Below are positions 28,328 to 37,095 of a DNA stretch of 52,708 nucleotides, piece by piece. A program made the position numbers and the translations under genes. Source of the DNA: Oculatella sp. LEGE 06141 (lineage in GTDB: Bacteria > Cyanobacteriota > Cyanobacteriia > Elainellales > Elainellaceae); contig NZ_JADEWO010000047.1 of the NCBI RefSeq assembly GCF_015207605.1, positions 1-52,708 on the forward strand. The letters run 5' to 3'. Under the pieces are notes generated by a model, which was not told the DNA's origin, did not search any database, and saw only the letters and a program-made list of their open reading frames with translations. Each line of letters begins with the position of its first letter. The stretch's first letter is position 1.

Positions 28328-28345
28328 TCCCCCAATGCTGGGGGA
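28328..28345. repeat. Perfect hairpin in the 27952-28422 intergenic region
   Basis: TCCCCCA/TGGGGGA (28328-28334 and 28339-28345) around ATGC resembles the CCCCCAGCATTGGGGGA motif common between cyanobacterial genes. It lies 78 bases beyond the stop of the minus-strand decarboxylase gene and may end that message, though no T run is present. A 48-codon plus-strand frame (28260-28406) spans it but has no supporting signal. Nothing else is seen in the 471-base gap. Confidence 0.5.
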
Positions 28346-28422
28346 CTTTACAACAGATGAGCTAGTCGATCCGGTATGGCGATCGCGTTGCATTCAGCAT
28401 GGTTAAAGCATCCTTTGAGGGG

Positions 28423-30069
28423 CTAAATGGCGCAACTCAAATCACCCGATCGCTTGCTAAAGCGCAGATTTTCCCGATAGTCTACCGGGCAGTCAATGAC
28501 AACCGGGACATCAGCCTCTAGCGCTTCTTTAAGTGTGGGAATAAGGTCAGCACTCGATTCGATGCGATAGCCTTTTAAGCCCATACTTTCTGCGAGTTTA
28601 ACGAAGTCTGGATTGCTGAAATGCACGAACGACGATGATCCAAATTGGTTGAGTTGCTTCCACTCAATCAGCCCATATCCACCGTCGTTGAAGATAATAG
28701 TGACAAATGGGGTACCAACTCGCAGAGCTGTTTCTAGCTCTTGGGAATTCATCATGAAGCCACCGTCCCCTGTAACGGCGACAACCTTGCGACTGGGAGC
28801 CACCAACTTAGCGGCGATCGCCCCTGGAATGGCAATGCCCATTGCCGCAAATCCATTAGAGATGATGCAAGTATTAGGACGCTCGCAGTGATAATGACGC
28901 GCCATCCACATCTTGTGGGCACCCACATCAGAAATGACAATGTCATCTGGCCCCATCACTTGACGCAAATCATAAACCAGCTTTTGCGGCTTAATCGGGA
29001 AGGCTTCGTCGTTGGCGTATTCTTCGTAGTCAGCCACAATCTCAGAGCGAAGCTCCACCGCATAGGGATCGGGCTTACTGGTGCGATCGGCTCGCTTCAA
29101 AATTTCATATAACGAATCAGAAATATCACCCACCACCTCGGCGTGTGGAATGTAGCTGCTGTCAATTTCGGCTGGCGTTTGCCCAATATGAATGATGGGA
29201 ATAACACCGTCTGGATTCCACCGCTTCGGCGAATATTCAATCAAATCGTATCCAACCGCGATTACAAGGTCGGTGTTATCCAGACCGCAGTTGATATAGT
29301 CTCGTTGTTGCAGACCCACACACCACAAAGCCAGCGGATGCGTGTAAGGAATCACCCCTTTACCCATAAATGTATTGGCAACCGGGATGCGTAACTTGGT
29401 GGCAAAGATATTGAGCACTTCACTGGCATTGGCTCGAATCGCGCCATTCCCCACCAAGATCAGTGGATTTTTTGCCGCTGATATCGCAGAAGCTGCCCGC
29501 TCAATGCTCTGAAACGAGGCATACACTTTCTCACGAGCATCGATCGCCAGAGGCTTGCCCACCACTGGCATCGCCGCAATGTTTTCGGGCAGATCAATAT
29601 GAACAGCACCCGGCTTCTCCGTCTGAGCAATCTTGAACGCTTTACGCACAATTTCCGGCGTATTGCTGGGACGCACAATCTGGGTGTTCCACTTGGTGAC
29701 GGGTGAAAACATCGCCACCAGGTCTAAGTATTGGTGCGACTCAATGTGCATCCGATCGGTGCCGACTTGCCCGGTAATTGCCACCAGGGGAGCGCGATCG
29801 AGATTGGCATCTGCCACACCCGTCATCAAATTAGTGGCTCCTGGCCCCAACGTAGAGAGACACACTCCGGCTTTTCCCGTTAGGCGACCATAAACATCCG
29901 CCATGAAAGCCGCACCTTGCTCATGTCGGGTGGTGATAAAGCGGATCGACGACTCTTTCAAGGCTTCCAAAATTTGCAGATTCTCTTCACCGGGTAAGCC
30001 AAAGATATATTCAACGCCTTCATTTTCCAGACATCGCACTAACAATTCAGCCGTGTTTAATTCGCTCAT
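28423..30069 (-). CDS. 2-Oxoglutarate decarboxylase-type ThDP enzyme (acetolactate synthase-like)
   Basis: This is a 548-residue thiamine-diphosphate enzyme of the acetolactate synthase superfamily. The catalytic glutamate is Glu50 in TRHEQGAAFMADVYGR, and the cofactor motif runs from GDGGFMMNSQELETAL to FNDGGYG. By sequence alone it would be called acetolactate synthase, but it lies directly downstream of succinic semialdehyde dehydrogenase, the arrangement in which the Synechococcus 7002 enzyme was shown to decarboxylate 2-oxoglutarate to succinic semialdehyde (the cyanobacterial TCA bypass). No small regulatory ilvN-type subunit is nearby. The frame opens upstream at a TTG, but ATG 30069 gives the usual SELNTAELLV start. 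True acetolactate synthase activity remains the alternative. Confidence 0.85.
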   Translation of the reverse strand: MSELNTAELLVRCLENEGVEYIFGLPGEENLQILEALKESSIRFITTRHEQGAAFMADVYGRLTGKAGVCLSTLGPGATNLMTGVADANLDRAPLVAITGQVGTDRMHIESHQYLDLVAMFSPVTKWNTQIVRPSNTPEIVRKAFKIAQTEKPGAVHIDLPENIAAMPVVGKPLAIDAREKVYASFQSIERAASAISAAKNPLILVGNGAIRANASEVLNIFATKLRIPVANTFMGKGVIPYTHPLALWCVGLQQRDYINCGLDNTDLVIAVGYDLIEYSPKRWNPDGVIPIIHIGQTPAEIDSSYIPHAEVVGDISDSLYEILKRADRTSKPDPYAVELRSEIVADYEEYANDEAFPIKPQKLVYDLRQVMGPDDIVISDVGAHKMWMARHYHCERPNTCIISNGFAAMGIAIPGAIAAKLVAPSRKVVAVTGDGGFMMNSQELETALRVGTPFVTIIFNDGGYGLIEWKQLNQFGSSSFVHFSNPDFVKLAESMGLKGYRIESSADLIPTLKEALEADVPVVIDCPVDYRENLRFSKRSGDLSCAI

Positions 30070-30169
30070 GGGTCTTTTACCTTTTCGTGATTGAACTGTG
30101 TCTGACGCGATCAAGGTGTTGAGCCGTCGCGGCGAAGCGAGTTATACGCCCATTTCCCAAGCCGAGAGG

Positions 30170-30196
30170 ACAGCCCCACTCCGCATGGGCTGTTTT
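30170..30196. repeat. Hairpin between the dehydrogenase and decarboxylase genes
   Basis: ACAGCCC (30170-30176) and GGGCTGT (30187-30193) form a stem in the 169-base gap of this minus-strand unit. On the plus strand it is followed by TTTT, as in a terminator, although no plus-strand gene ends here. On the minus-strand message it is a hairpin without a T run and could tune the relative expression of the two genes. Confidence 0.5.
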
Positions 30197-30238
30197 CTCC
30201 GCATGAATCCAACCGTTCACACCCAACACCTGATTGAT

Positions 30239-31630
30239 TTACTTCACCCAAACAGTTTTGATGTTGACGAATTCGTGAATACCTTCCACTCCAAGTTCTC
30301 GTCCATACCCAGAGTGCTTAGTGCCCCCAAAGGGCAGGCGTGGATCGGATTTGACCATGCCGTTGATGAAGACACACCCCGATTCGATCTCGTTAATCAG
30401 GCGATCGCGCTCTGTTTCATCGGTTGTCCAGGCGCTAGCGCCCAGGCCAAACGGAGTGCCGTTGGCTAACTGGATGGCGGCATCCAGGTCAGGTACCCGA
30501 AACAGCAACGCCACCGGGCCAAAGAACTCTTCCTGCACAATGGGCGAATCTAGAGAAAGCTCTGCCACGATCGTGGGTGGATAGAAATTTCCCTTTTGCA
30601 GCGACACAACCGACCGGGTTGGCACCGAATGTGAATCGCCCCCAATCAACACTTTTCCCCCCTGTTCAATGCAAGTTTGCACCTGATGCTCTAAATCGTC
30701 GAGAATGCCCCGCGTCGCCAGGGGGCCAATATCCGTTTCTGGGTCGAACGGATCGCCCAGTTTAAGCGATGCATATTTTTCCACCAGCTTTTGAGTAAAC
30801 CGATCGGCAATCGACTCCTGCACAATAAACCGCTTAGCGGCAATGCAAGATTGACCGTTGTTAATCATTCGAGCCGTTACAGCCGTGGACACCGCTGCAT
30901 CCAGGTCAGCACTTTCCATCACCACAAACGGATCACTGCCGCCCAATTCCAGGACGGTTTTCTTAATGTGTTTGCCAGCTAAACTGGCCAAACTCGCTCC
31001 AGCGGCTTCACTCCCGGTCAGCGTTGCCGCTTTAACTCGGTGATCGGCAATGATGGAGGCCACTTTATCGGCTCCCACCAAAAGCGTTTGGAAGGCTCCT
31101 CTGGGAAACCCGGCTCGTTGCAGAATGTCTTCGATCGCCAACGCACACTGGGGCACATTGGAGGCATGTTTTAAGATACCCATATTTCCCGCCATCAGGG
31201 CTGGAGCCGCAAACCGAAAGACTTGCCAGAAAGGAAAGTTCCACGGCATCACAGCCAGCACAATACCCAACGGCTGAAAGCGAATAAAGCTTTGAGAGGC
31301 ATCCGTTTGAGCGGGAACATCTGCCAAAAACCGAGCGCCATTTTCAGCGTAATACTGACAGACTGAGGCACATTTCTCGACTTCAGCGATCGCGGCAGCA
31401 ATTGGTTTTCCCATTTCCAGAGTCATCGTTTTGCCAAACTGCTCTCGCTCATCTAGCAAAATTTTGGCCGCCGCCTGGAGCCAGGTGGCTCGTTGTTCAA
31501 ACGAGGTATGGCGATACTGCTCAAATGCTTGCTGTGCCAGGTCTAGTTTGAGCGCGATCGCCTCATCGGTCAGCGGTTCGAAGGTTTTGATTGTTTCCCC
31601 CGTCGCCGGATTAATTGTTGCGATAGCCAT
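30239..31630 (-). CDS. gabD: NAD(P)-dependent succinic semialdehyde dehydrogenase
   Basis: This 463-residue aldehyde dehydrogenase should oxidise succinic semialdehyde to succinate, the second step of the cyanobacterial 2-oxoglutarate-to-succinate bypass and of GABA breakdown. The fold signatures are complete: [29 protein letters not shown], the catalytic glutamate in [12 protein letters not shown], the catalytic cysteine in [12 protein letters not shown], and the closing [15 protein letters not shown]. The shortness against about 480 residues in E. coli GabD matches the YneI-like cyanobacterial group. ATG 31630 has AGGAG eight bases upstream. It is the first gene of a minus-strand pair with the 2-oxoglutarate decarboxylase. 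The gene symbol follows function, not orthology to E. coli gabD. Confidence 0.92.
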   Translation of the reverse strand: MAIATINPATGETIKTFEPLTDEAIALKLDLAQQAFEQYRHTSFEQRATWLQAAAKILLDEREQFGKTMTLEMGKPIAAAIAEVEKCASVCQYYAENGARFLADVPAQTDASQSFIRFQPLGIVLAVMPWNFPFWQVFRFAAPALMAGNMGILKHASNVPQCALAIEDILQRAGFPRGAFQTLLVGADKVASIIADHRVKAATLTGSEAAGASLASLAGKHIKKTVLELGGSDPFVVMESADLDAAVSTAVTARMINNGQSCIAAKRFIVQESIADRFTQKLVEKYASLKLGDPFDPETDIGPLATRGILDDLEHQVQTCIEQGGKVLIGGDSHSVPTRSVVSLQKGNFYPPTIVAELSLDSPIVQEEFFGPVALLFRVPDLDAAIQLANGTPFGLGASAWTTDETERDRLINEIESGCVFINGMVKSDPRLPFGGTKHSGYGRELGVEGIHEFVNIKTVWVK

Positions 31631-32365
31631 CGCTTTTTCTCCTGTTCAATTCAACCAGGGTAGCTACACAGGATTGGTCGATGTAGAACAACTACAGATT
31701 GTTTTTAGCTCCTGGCGATCGTATCCAGTTGTGCTGTTGTCCGTTGCGTAGACGAAGCGAGGAGCGGTTGAAGGCGTTCTACTGTGATCAACAGGGTGGG
31801 GCTAACTCTGTCAGCTACCTAGAGTCTCATAACTTCTAGTGTTTCAAGAATTCCTGGTTTCGACTGGGAACGTCTCATATTAGCTACAAATCTTTGAACT
31901 TGTAGATTTATGGCAATCGGGCAAGGTAATCGGTCAATAAGGAACCAGGGACGAGAACACCACGATTAGCGCTTTCAAGACGGGCAGACTGGCACCCACT
32001 GGCGACCAACACGATCGCTCTGGGGACATAAAAAGCTATAACCATCTGTACCTAGAGCCAGTTTTGCGAATCTCCAAACTGCTTCACGATAGAACTAAGA
32101 AGTTGCATGACTTCAGCCGCTACGGGTTGAACTGGCGCAAGACCGGGCTATAAGCACCCCCATCCACCAGAACCCCATAACGTTGGAACCCGTGAGTCAA
32201 GCATTTCATGAGTCAAGACATCCCGTAACGTGGGGCATCCTACGATCGATTGATGCTCATAAGTCATCGCTTATATCAAGTTTTTTGCAATTTCTGTATT
32301 AGAAGCTACTTTTTCTAGAGAAAGATTTAAACTAAAGAAGAGGTCGCACACACTAGGTTCCATTC
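31631..32365. other. Long intergenic region (735 bases)
   Basis: No convincing gene or RNA is seen. The promoter of the dehydrogenase/decarboxylase pair should be at the left end, and that of the small gene at 32366 at the right, where AT-rich sequence begins near 32270. A plus-strand frame without a start codon, open from about 31952 to 32153 and ending with HDFSRYGLNWRKTGL, has some coding character and might be a gene remnant; I could not connect it to a family. Imperfect direct repeats of TGAGTCAAG occur near 32192 and 32210. Confidence 0.4.
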
Positions 32366-32620
32366 ATGAAAACACCAGAGACACCCACCAAGCCATTACT
32401 TGAACCCGGAGAAGTAATTTATGCACCGGGTTGGGACTATTGTTATCAGGTGGTATCAGGGCCGTTTTGTCGAATCAATTTTGTGCAATGGCAGGGCAGG
32501 TTGGCCTCTACTCCGTCCGATCCTCAACTTTATATCAGTTATTTGATTCGTGCCCTCGGCAGCAAAAACGTGTCGCGGGTGATTATTAAAAGCACCAACT
32601 TTCAGGCTGGCTTTCGCTAA
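32366..32620 (+). CDS. Small conserved-looking hypothetical protein (84 aa)
   Basis: This is an ATG-started 84-codon frame encoding a soluble, mixed alpha/beta-looking peptide. It begins with a Thr/Pro-rich stretch (MKTPETPTKPLLEPGE) and has a middle segment with Trp, Tyr and Cys (YAPGWDYCYQVVSGPF). Composition is protein-like and the AT-rich sequence upstream suits a promoter. I do not recognise the family and see no catalytic motif. It lies 359 bases before amt on the same strand, with an NtcA-type site between, so it is probably a separate transcript. Confidence 0.55.
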   Translation: MKTPETPTKPLLEPGEVIYAPGWDYCYQVVSGPFCRINFVQWQGRLASTPSDPQLYISYLIRALGSKNVSRVIIKSTNFQAGFR

Positions 32621-32858
32621 ATGGCGATCGCCCGCTGCGCTTGATTGAGTCAATAGCTTAAAACACCAACATTTCAGATCCACTACTATTGACCACTGAG
32701 CCATTGCTAACCGAGGGGCTTCAGCTTCAACCGGGCAATCAGGGCTAGATTCTCCATGCCGCCCATCTTCATCCGGTTTGCCGTTCCGCTCATCTCCACA
32801 GGGTCTTTTGGTACGGGTCAGTATTTAGGGCGATCGCTGAGTAGCTTCTCTAAATTTC

Positions 32859-32872
32859 GTAGTGGCAGCTAC
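32859..32872 (+). promoter_or_regulatory. NtcA-type operator of amt (GTA-N8-TAC)
   Basis: GTAGTGGCAGCTAC fits the NtcA consensus GTA-N8-TAC exactly and lies 107 bases before the amt start. NtcA is the cyanobacterial nitrogen regulator that binds with 2-oxoglutarate and activates nitrogen-assimilation genes. I could not place a good -10 box at the ideal 22-base distance, so the transcription start is open. Confidence 0.65.
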
Positions 32873-32979
32873 AAACTTGTCATAACAATAACGGCAGACT
32901 AATCCTCAAAGAATTCTTATCGTAGTTCGTTGCCGATCTCATCTAGAACTACCGCATCTCTTCGAGGAGCAAGTCACTA

Positions 32980-34389
32980 ATGGTTCTTGACATAGTTTTG
33001 CTGGCACAAGTTGCCTATGAGGATTTACCAGAATCGACTCGGTTTTTAGAAACGTTTGTAGCAGAGTCCTACTACTACTGGGCTTCTGTTTTCATGCTGA
33101 TCATCCATGTTGGTTTTCTGGCCTACGAAGGGGGGGCATCGCGAGCCAAAAATGTGTTGGCAACGATGTTAAAAAATCTGCTGACGTTATCAACCGTTGG
33201 TCTAGCGTTCTATTTCTTTGGTTGGTGGACCTATTGGGCATTTCCCCTATTCCCACTGAACGGCGGCATCATTGGCCCCTGGACGAGTGCCAGCAGTGGA
33301 GTAGATGAAACTCTATTGGGTTATGTTCAAGCCTCTTATCCCTGGTCGGAAGCAATGGGGCCGAACATGTCTGATAACCTGACTGGAGTATTTTGGTTTG
33401 CTTTCTCACTGTTCGCCATGACAACCGCCTCCATTTTGTCTGGAGCCGTGATCGAGCGCATCCGGCTGGGTTCTTACCTCATCCTGGCAACAATTTTGGG
33501 TGGATTTGTTTGGGTGGTCGCAGCGGCGTGGGGCTGGAACTATTGGGGTTGGTTTACCACTAACTTTGGCTACCACGATTTTGGCTGTTCTGCGGTGGTT
33601 CACGGTGTATCGGGATTCTTTGCTTTAGGAGTGCTGCTTAACCTTGGCCCCCGGATCGGCAAATACGATGCGAACGGCAATCCAAGAGCCATTTTGCCCC
33701 ACAACCTGCCGCTAACAATGGTGGGCTTAATGCTGATCTTCGTTGGCTTTTATGCCTTCCTGGCAGCTTGCGTCATTATTAGCCCGGAATACACCCGCGA
33801 AACCACCATTTACGATACGCCCATGACTCTGGCATCGGTTGCCGTCAATACAACGTTGGCGCTCTGTGCAGGAATCATTGGGGCTTACATTGGTTCGAAA
33901 GCCGATCCGTTTTACACGATCTCCGGTGGGCTGGCTGGCATCATCTCAGTTGGGGCAGGGCTGGATCTGTATGCACCGCCGTTAGTGATCTTGATTGCCT
34001 TCATTGGGGCACTTACGATGCCCTGGGTCGGCATGTTCATTGAAAAGATTGGAATTGATGACGCAGTTGGAGCCTTTGCCGTACATGGCTATTGCGGTAT
34101 GTTGGGCGCAATGACTGTTGGTGTAATGGCAACTGGCTATATCCAGGGTGAAACCTATCCAGCCATCAGCTTTTTTGGGCAGCTCCTTGGTACGTTTATC
34201 TGCACAGTGATATTAGGCTTCATTCCAGGCTACGGGTGCAGTTGGGTACTGAAGAAACTGAATGTGCTGCGAGTCTCTGAAATTGAAGAAATTGAAGGAT
34301 TAGATCTGGGTGAATTTGGGGTTCAGGGCTATCCAGAGTACTCCATTGTTGTCGGTGAGGAAGCCCCCATTGGCACCGTTATTAAGTAA
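32980..34389 (+). CDS. amt: Ammonium transporter (Amt family)
   Basis: This is a 469-residue ammonium channel/transporter of the cytoplasmic membrane, probably for scavenging ammonium or recapturing leaked ammonia under nitrogen limitation. The twin-histidine pore is seen as His208 in SAVVHGVSGFFALG and His369 in GAFAVHGYCGMLGAM. About eleven to twelve hydrophobic segments fit the family, and the cytoplasmic tail after GYGCSWVLKKLNV carries the EIEEIEGLDLGEFG helix that PII protein contacts in other Amt proteins. An N-terminal extension (VLLAQVAYEDLPESTRF) precedes the first span. An NtcA-type site stands upstream. A small basic membrane protein follows 42 bases later on the same transcript. 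Confidence 0.96.
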   Translation: MVLDIVLLAQVAYEDLPESTRFLETFVAESYYYWASVFMLIIHVGFLAYEGGASRAKNVLATMLKNLLTLSTVGLAFYFFGWWTYWAFPLFPLNGGIIGPWTSASSGVDETLLGYVQASYPWSEAMGPNMSDNLTGVFWFAFSLFAMTTASILSGAVIERIRLGSYLILATILGGFVWVVAAAWGWNYWGWFTTNFGYHDFGCSAVVHGVSGFFALGVLLNLGPRIGKYDANGNPRAILPHNLPLTMVGLMLIFVGFYAFLAACVIISPEYTRETTIYDTPMTLASVAVNTTLALCAGIIGAYIGSKADPFYTISGGLAGIISVGAGLDLYAPPLVILIAFIGALTMPWVGMFIEKIGIDDAVGAFAVHGYCGMLGAMTVGVMATGYIQGETYPAISFFGQLLGTFICTVILGFIPGYGCSWVLKKLNVLRVSEIEEIEGLDLGEFGVQGYPEYSIVVGEEAPIGTVIK

Positions 34390-34431
34390 TGATTGCCCTT
34401 TCTGCAATGCCAACCTTAAGGAGAGCAGACC

Positions 34432-34866
34432 ATGACCAGTCCGTTTAGTAGCTATCAAGACTATTACGAGGCGGAAGGCCCTATTTATACCTTTGCAAAC
34501 AATCCAGCCATCATTGGGATTCTGGTGTTTGTCTCTGCCTTGATGTTTATTTATTTCATCTATTTCACCTTTACCTTGAATAAAGGGCATTCGAGCGCCA
34601 AAAACCCTATCGTTCTCAGCCTGTTAATTCTGACCAGTGCGGCTTCGTTTGTGGCAGACTCAGTCTACTCGCACTATCAAAACCGCAACGAATCATCTCC
34701 AGTCAGCATGACCACAGAAGTACCAAAGTCCGCACCTACCCATCGCTTTCAGCCTCTGGCGCTGCTTGGCATGATGGGTGGGGGTGCAGTGGCCTCTCGC
34801 CGTACCAGACGTAAGGGCGATCGCCACAAAGTTCGCCGTACTGCGTCAGGTCGTCGTCGTTTGTAA
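34432..34866 (+). CDS. Small basic membrane protein co-transcribed with amt, function unknown
   Basis: This is a 144-residue protein with AAGGAGA ahead of its ATG, starting 42 bases after amt, and with a strong terminator 30 bases after its stop, so the two genes form one unit. It has an aromatic N-terminus (SSYQDYYEAEGPIYTF), two membrane spans (about residues 26-49 and 60-76), a polar stretch, and then LALLGMMGGGAVASRR leading into a tail of about 25 residues with many Arg and Lys. A short hydrophobic glycine-rich segment followed by an arginine cluster resembles the sorting tails of PEP-CTERM-type proteins, but the PEP motif is missing. I do not recognise a family. A role as an Amt accessory or regulator is inference from position. 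Confidence 0.8.
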   Translation: MTSPFSSYQDYYEAEGPIYTFANNPAIIGILVFVSALMFIYFIYFTFTLNKGHSSAKNPIVLSLLILTSAASFVADSVYSHYQNRNESSPVSMTTEVPKSAPTHRFQPLALLGMMGGGAVASRRTRRKGDRHKVRRTASGRRRL

Positions 34867-34896
34867 GCCGCTACTGGATTCAATTACATGTTCATT

Positions 34897-34939
34897 AAAG
34901 AGAGGTATGGAAGTGCGATCTTCCCGTACCTCTCTTTTT
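34897..34939 (+). terminator. Rho-independent terminator of the amt unit
   Basis: AGAGAGGTA (34899-34907) pairs with TACCTCTCT (34927-34935), extended by GGAAG/CTTCC in the loop, followed by a T run to 34939. It ends the amt/small-protein transcript. Confidence 0.93.
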
Positions 34940-34956
34940 CATCTTGCCCTTGAATT

Positions 34957-34983
34957 AAAAAACGAGTGTGGCATAAACCACAC
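34957..34983 (-). terminator. Rho-independent terminator of the helical carotenoid protein gene
   Basis: On the minus strand GTGTGG/CCACAC (34966-34983) with a 6-base loop leads into a T run (the A stretch 34957-34962). It lies 58 bases after the stop of the convergent gene at 35041. Confidence 0.85.
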
Positions 34984-35040
34984 CCGCGAAAAACCCGATT
35001 ACATTACTAGTGCTTCAAGGAGTTAGGAGACTGAAAACCC

Positions 35041-35541
35041 TTAAATTCCGGTCGATTCGTCGTGCGATTCGGTGGTTGGGTCAACGCCCATTGGTCCAAC
35101 AACGTCACGGAATAGAGTAATTTGATTCTCGAATTCTAATCCTTTGATTTGCTCCAACAGATTGTTGGCTTGCTCATTCAATTCGTAGCCAGGCGGCATG
35201 GGGATAATCGTATTGCTATCCATGCCCTGAGCCAGACGATACCAGAACAGCAGCTTGGTTGTATCGCTTAGCGCGCCATATTCCCGTGTGATCATTGTGT
35301 TCTTGTTAGAAACGAGATCGCGCTGAACCTGGAGCTGTTCATCGTGCGACATCTCTTTCACCTGATTGAATAGACCTTCTGCAATCTCAGGTGAGACGGT
35401 GCTGGCTCCGGGTGCCGCTGGGGTAATAGAATCACCCATCTCCTTATATACAAACCAGAATAATGCTAGCTGCTGGTCAACATCAAGGCTACGAAACGCC
35501 TGTACCAATTCGCTAGAAGGATTAGAAGTGGTGTAAGTCAT
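35041..35541 (-). CDS. Helical carotenoid protein (OCP N-terminal-domain homologue)
   Basis: This is a 166-residue protein matching the N-terminal, all-helical carotenoid-binding domain of the orange carotenoid protein, without its C-terminal regulatory domain. The match is strong: LDVDQQLALFWFVYKEMG corresponds to the OCP segment with Trp41 and Tyr44, then ITPAAPGAS, LLFWYRLAQGM (OCP Trp110 region), IPMPPGYELN, and IKGLEFENQITLFRDVVGPMG. Such proteins bind a carotenoid and quench singlet oxygen; some can quench phycobilisomes. It acts in the cytosol or at the thylakoid. The frame opens upstream, but ATG 35541 removes an unlikely hydrophobic leader. No C-terminal-domain partner or ketolase gene is in the window. 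Which HCP clade it belongs to is not settled here. Confidence 0.92.
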   Translation of the reverse strand: MTYTTSNPSSELVQAFRSLDVDQQLALFWFVYKEMGDSITPAAPGASTVSPEIAEGLFNQVKEMSHDEQLQVQRDLVSNKNTMITREYGALSDTTKLLFWYRLAQGMDSNTIIPMPPGYELNEQANNLLEQIKGLEFENQITLFRDVVGPMGVDPTTESHDESTGI

Positions 35542-36071
35542 AAGTTGTTTTACGATGCTCTTTAATACTGAATACAAACTGCACAATACCAAACGCACAG
35601 CAGAGAGTTACCCCACTGAGGAGATAAATCGATCACCTGACCATAGACAGAGGCAGCCGTCATGATCCTCACCCACGCTGGTTAGAGGAAGTTGAAAGCA
35701 GCAATGACTTTGAATGACTGTTAAATGACTGAACGGCTAAACGAAGTTGTAGGTATGGCAGGTGGTACAACGATCTGCAAAGGTTCGTACGTCTACGTTT
35801 TGGACTGAGCCTCAAAGTTGCCTACAGCATTTTAGGCATTCCGAAAGATAGAGAGGCAGCCTACAGTTATTTGGTTGCTAGAAAGGCTGATGACCAGAGC
35901 TGATTGCTAAAGATTACTAGAAAGGAGACCTGGGACAAGCTGACAACCAATGATTCGATCCTCGTCATGCGTGAGGGGCGGTTGTGCGATCGCCCCCATT
36001 CTAGTGTTTACCGTCCAGTAGTGATCGATTGCTGAACTAATTACGAGAGTAACTGTTAAGAGAGGTGGGTT
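35542..36071. other. Divergent intergenic region
   Basis: These 530 bases separate the divergent helical carotenoid protein and aldo/keto reductase genes and should hold both promoters. I see only short frames, such as a 27-codon one at 35725-35808, without a Shine-Dalgarno. There is no clear operator or RNA. Confidence 0.45.
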
Positions 36072-37040
36072 GTGGAATATCGGCAGTTAGGCAAACAGGG
36101 TGTTCGGGTTTCGGAAGTGTGCCTGGGATCATGGCTCACCTATGGAGGAGCCACGGAGGAAGATGTTGCCCGTCAGTGTATTGAGCGTGCCTACGATTTA
36201 GGTATCAATTTTTTTGATACTGCTAACGTCTATGCCCGAGGCGGAGCAGAAACGCTGGTGGGTAAGGTATTGAACCAATATCCTCGTGATTCCTATGTGC
36301 TGGCAACGAAGGTTTACTTTCCGATGGGCGATGGGCCAAACGATCGCGGCCTGTCTCGCAAGCATATTTTGGAACAGTGCGATGCCAGCTTAAAGCGGTT
36401 AGGAGTGGATTACATCGACCTGTATCAGGCGCATCGCTATGATACTAGCGTTCCTTTATCCGAAACCTTACTGGCGTTCGACCATCTGGTGCGGCAGGGC
36501 AAAATTCTTTACTATGGCGTTTCAGAATGGAGTGCGGCGCAAATTGCCCACGCAGCAGACATCACTCGTTTAGGTAACTTAGCCTCGATCGCTTCTAACC
36601 AACCGCAATACAATATGCTGGAGCGCAAAATCGAGTCTGAAATTTTGCCGCTGTGCCAGCGAGAAGGTATCGGTACCATCAACTTTTCACCCCTGGCTCA
36701 AGGACTGCTCACTGGGAAATACAAACCGGGGAAACCGTTGCCAGAAGGCTCTCGCGCCAGCGATCCACGTCAAAATGCCTTTCTCAGCGGTGTTTCCGAT
36801 CAAGAGTTACTGGCTCGAATTCAAACGCTAATGCCGATCGCCCAACAAGAAGGCTTAAGTCTGTCTCAATTAGCGCTGGCCTGGTGTTTACGCCATCCTG
36901 GGTTGAGTAGCGTGATCATCGGCGCTTCTAAGCCATCCCAAATTGAGGAAAACGTGGTTGCTTCTGGCAGAAAGCTCTCTGCCGAAACGTTAGCGGCGAT
37001 CGAGCAAGCCCTGGGAGCCAACGCAGACGGCGACTCCTAA
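36072..37040 (+). CDS. Aldo/keto reductase (potassium-channel beta-subunit-like branch)
   Basis: This is a 322-residue NADPH-dependent aldo/keto reductase. The catalytic tetrad is visible: Asp and Tyr in NFFDTANVYARG, Lys in LATKVYF, and His in DLYQAHRYD. The C-terminal VIIGASKPSQIEENV binds the cofactor phosphate. The opening YRQLGKQGVRVSEVCLGSWLTYGG and overall pattern fit the AKR6/YghZ-like branch related to voltage-gated potassium channel beta subunits. The substrate is unknown; reactive aldehydes from sugar metabolism are likely. The start is GTG 36072 behind AGAGGTGGG. It precedes a GH31 glucosidase by 55 bases on the same strand, so they probably form an operon. Confidence 0.92.
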   Translation: MEYRQLGKQGVRVSEVCLGSWLTYGGATEEDVARQCIERAYDLGINFFDTANVYARGGAETLVGKVLNQYPRDSYVLATKVYFPMGDGPNDRGLSRKHILEQCDASLKRLGVDYIDLYQAHRYDTSVPLSETLLAFDHLVRQGKILYYGVSEWSAAQIAHAADITRLGNLASIASNQPQYNMLERKIESEILPLCQREGIGTINFSPLAQGLLTGKYKPGKPLPEGSRASDPRQNAFLSGVSDQELLARIQTLMPIAQQEGLSLSQLALAWCLRHPGLSSVIIGASKPSQIEENVVASGRKLSAETLAAIEQALGANADGDS

Positions 37041-37095
37041 TCCCTACATCTATCTTTTGTTGCTACTTAGTGCTACTTAGAAGGACATACAACTC

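Noticed and set aside
28112-28393. 93-codon minus-strand frame after the decarboxylase gene
   Set aside because: Contains the intergenic hairpin and reads as low-quality translation; not supported.
28260-28406. 48-codon plus-strand frame starting ATGAGTAATG
   Set aside because: Spans a palindromic repeat, lacks a Shine-Dalgarno and shows no motif; may be chance.
34770-34866. PEP-CTERM sorting signal in the amt-linked protein
   Set aside because: The glycine-rich segment and arginine cluster fit, but the diagnostic Pro-Glu-Pro is absent and no exosortase is in the window.
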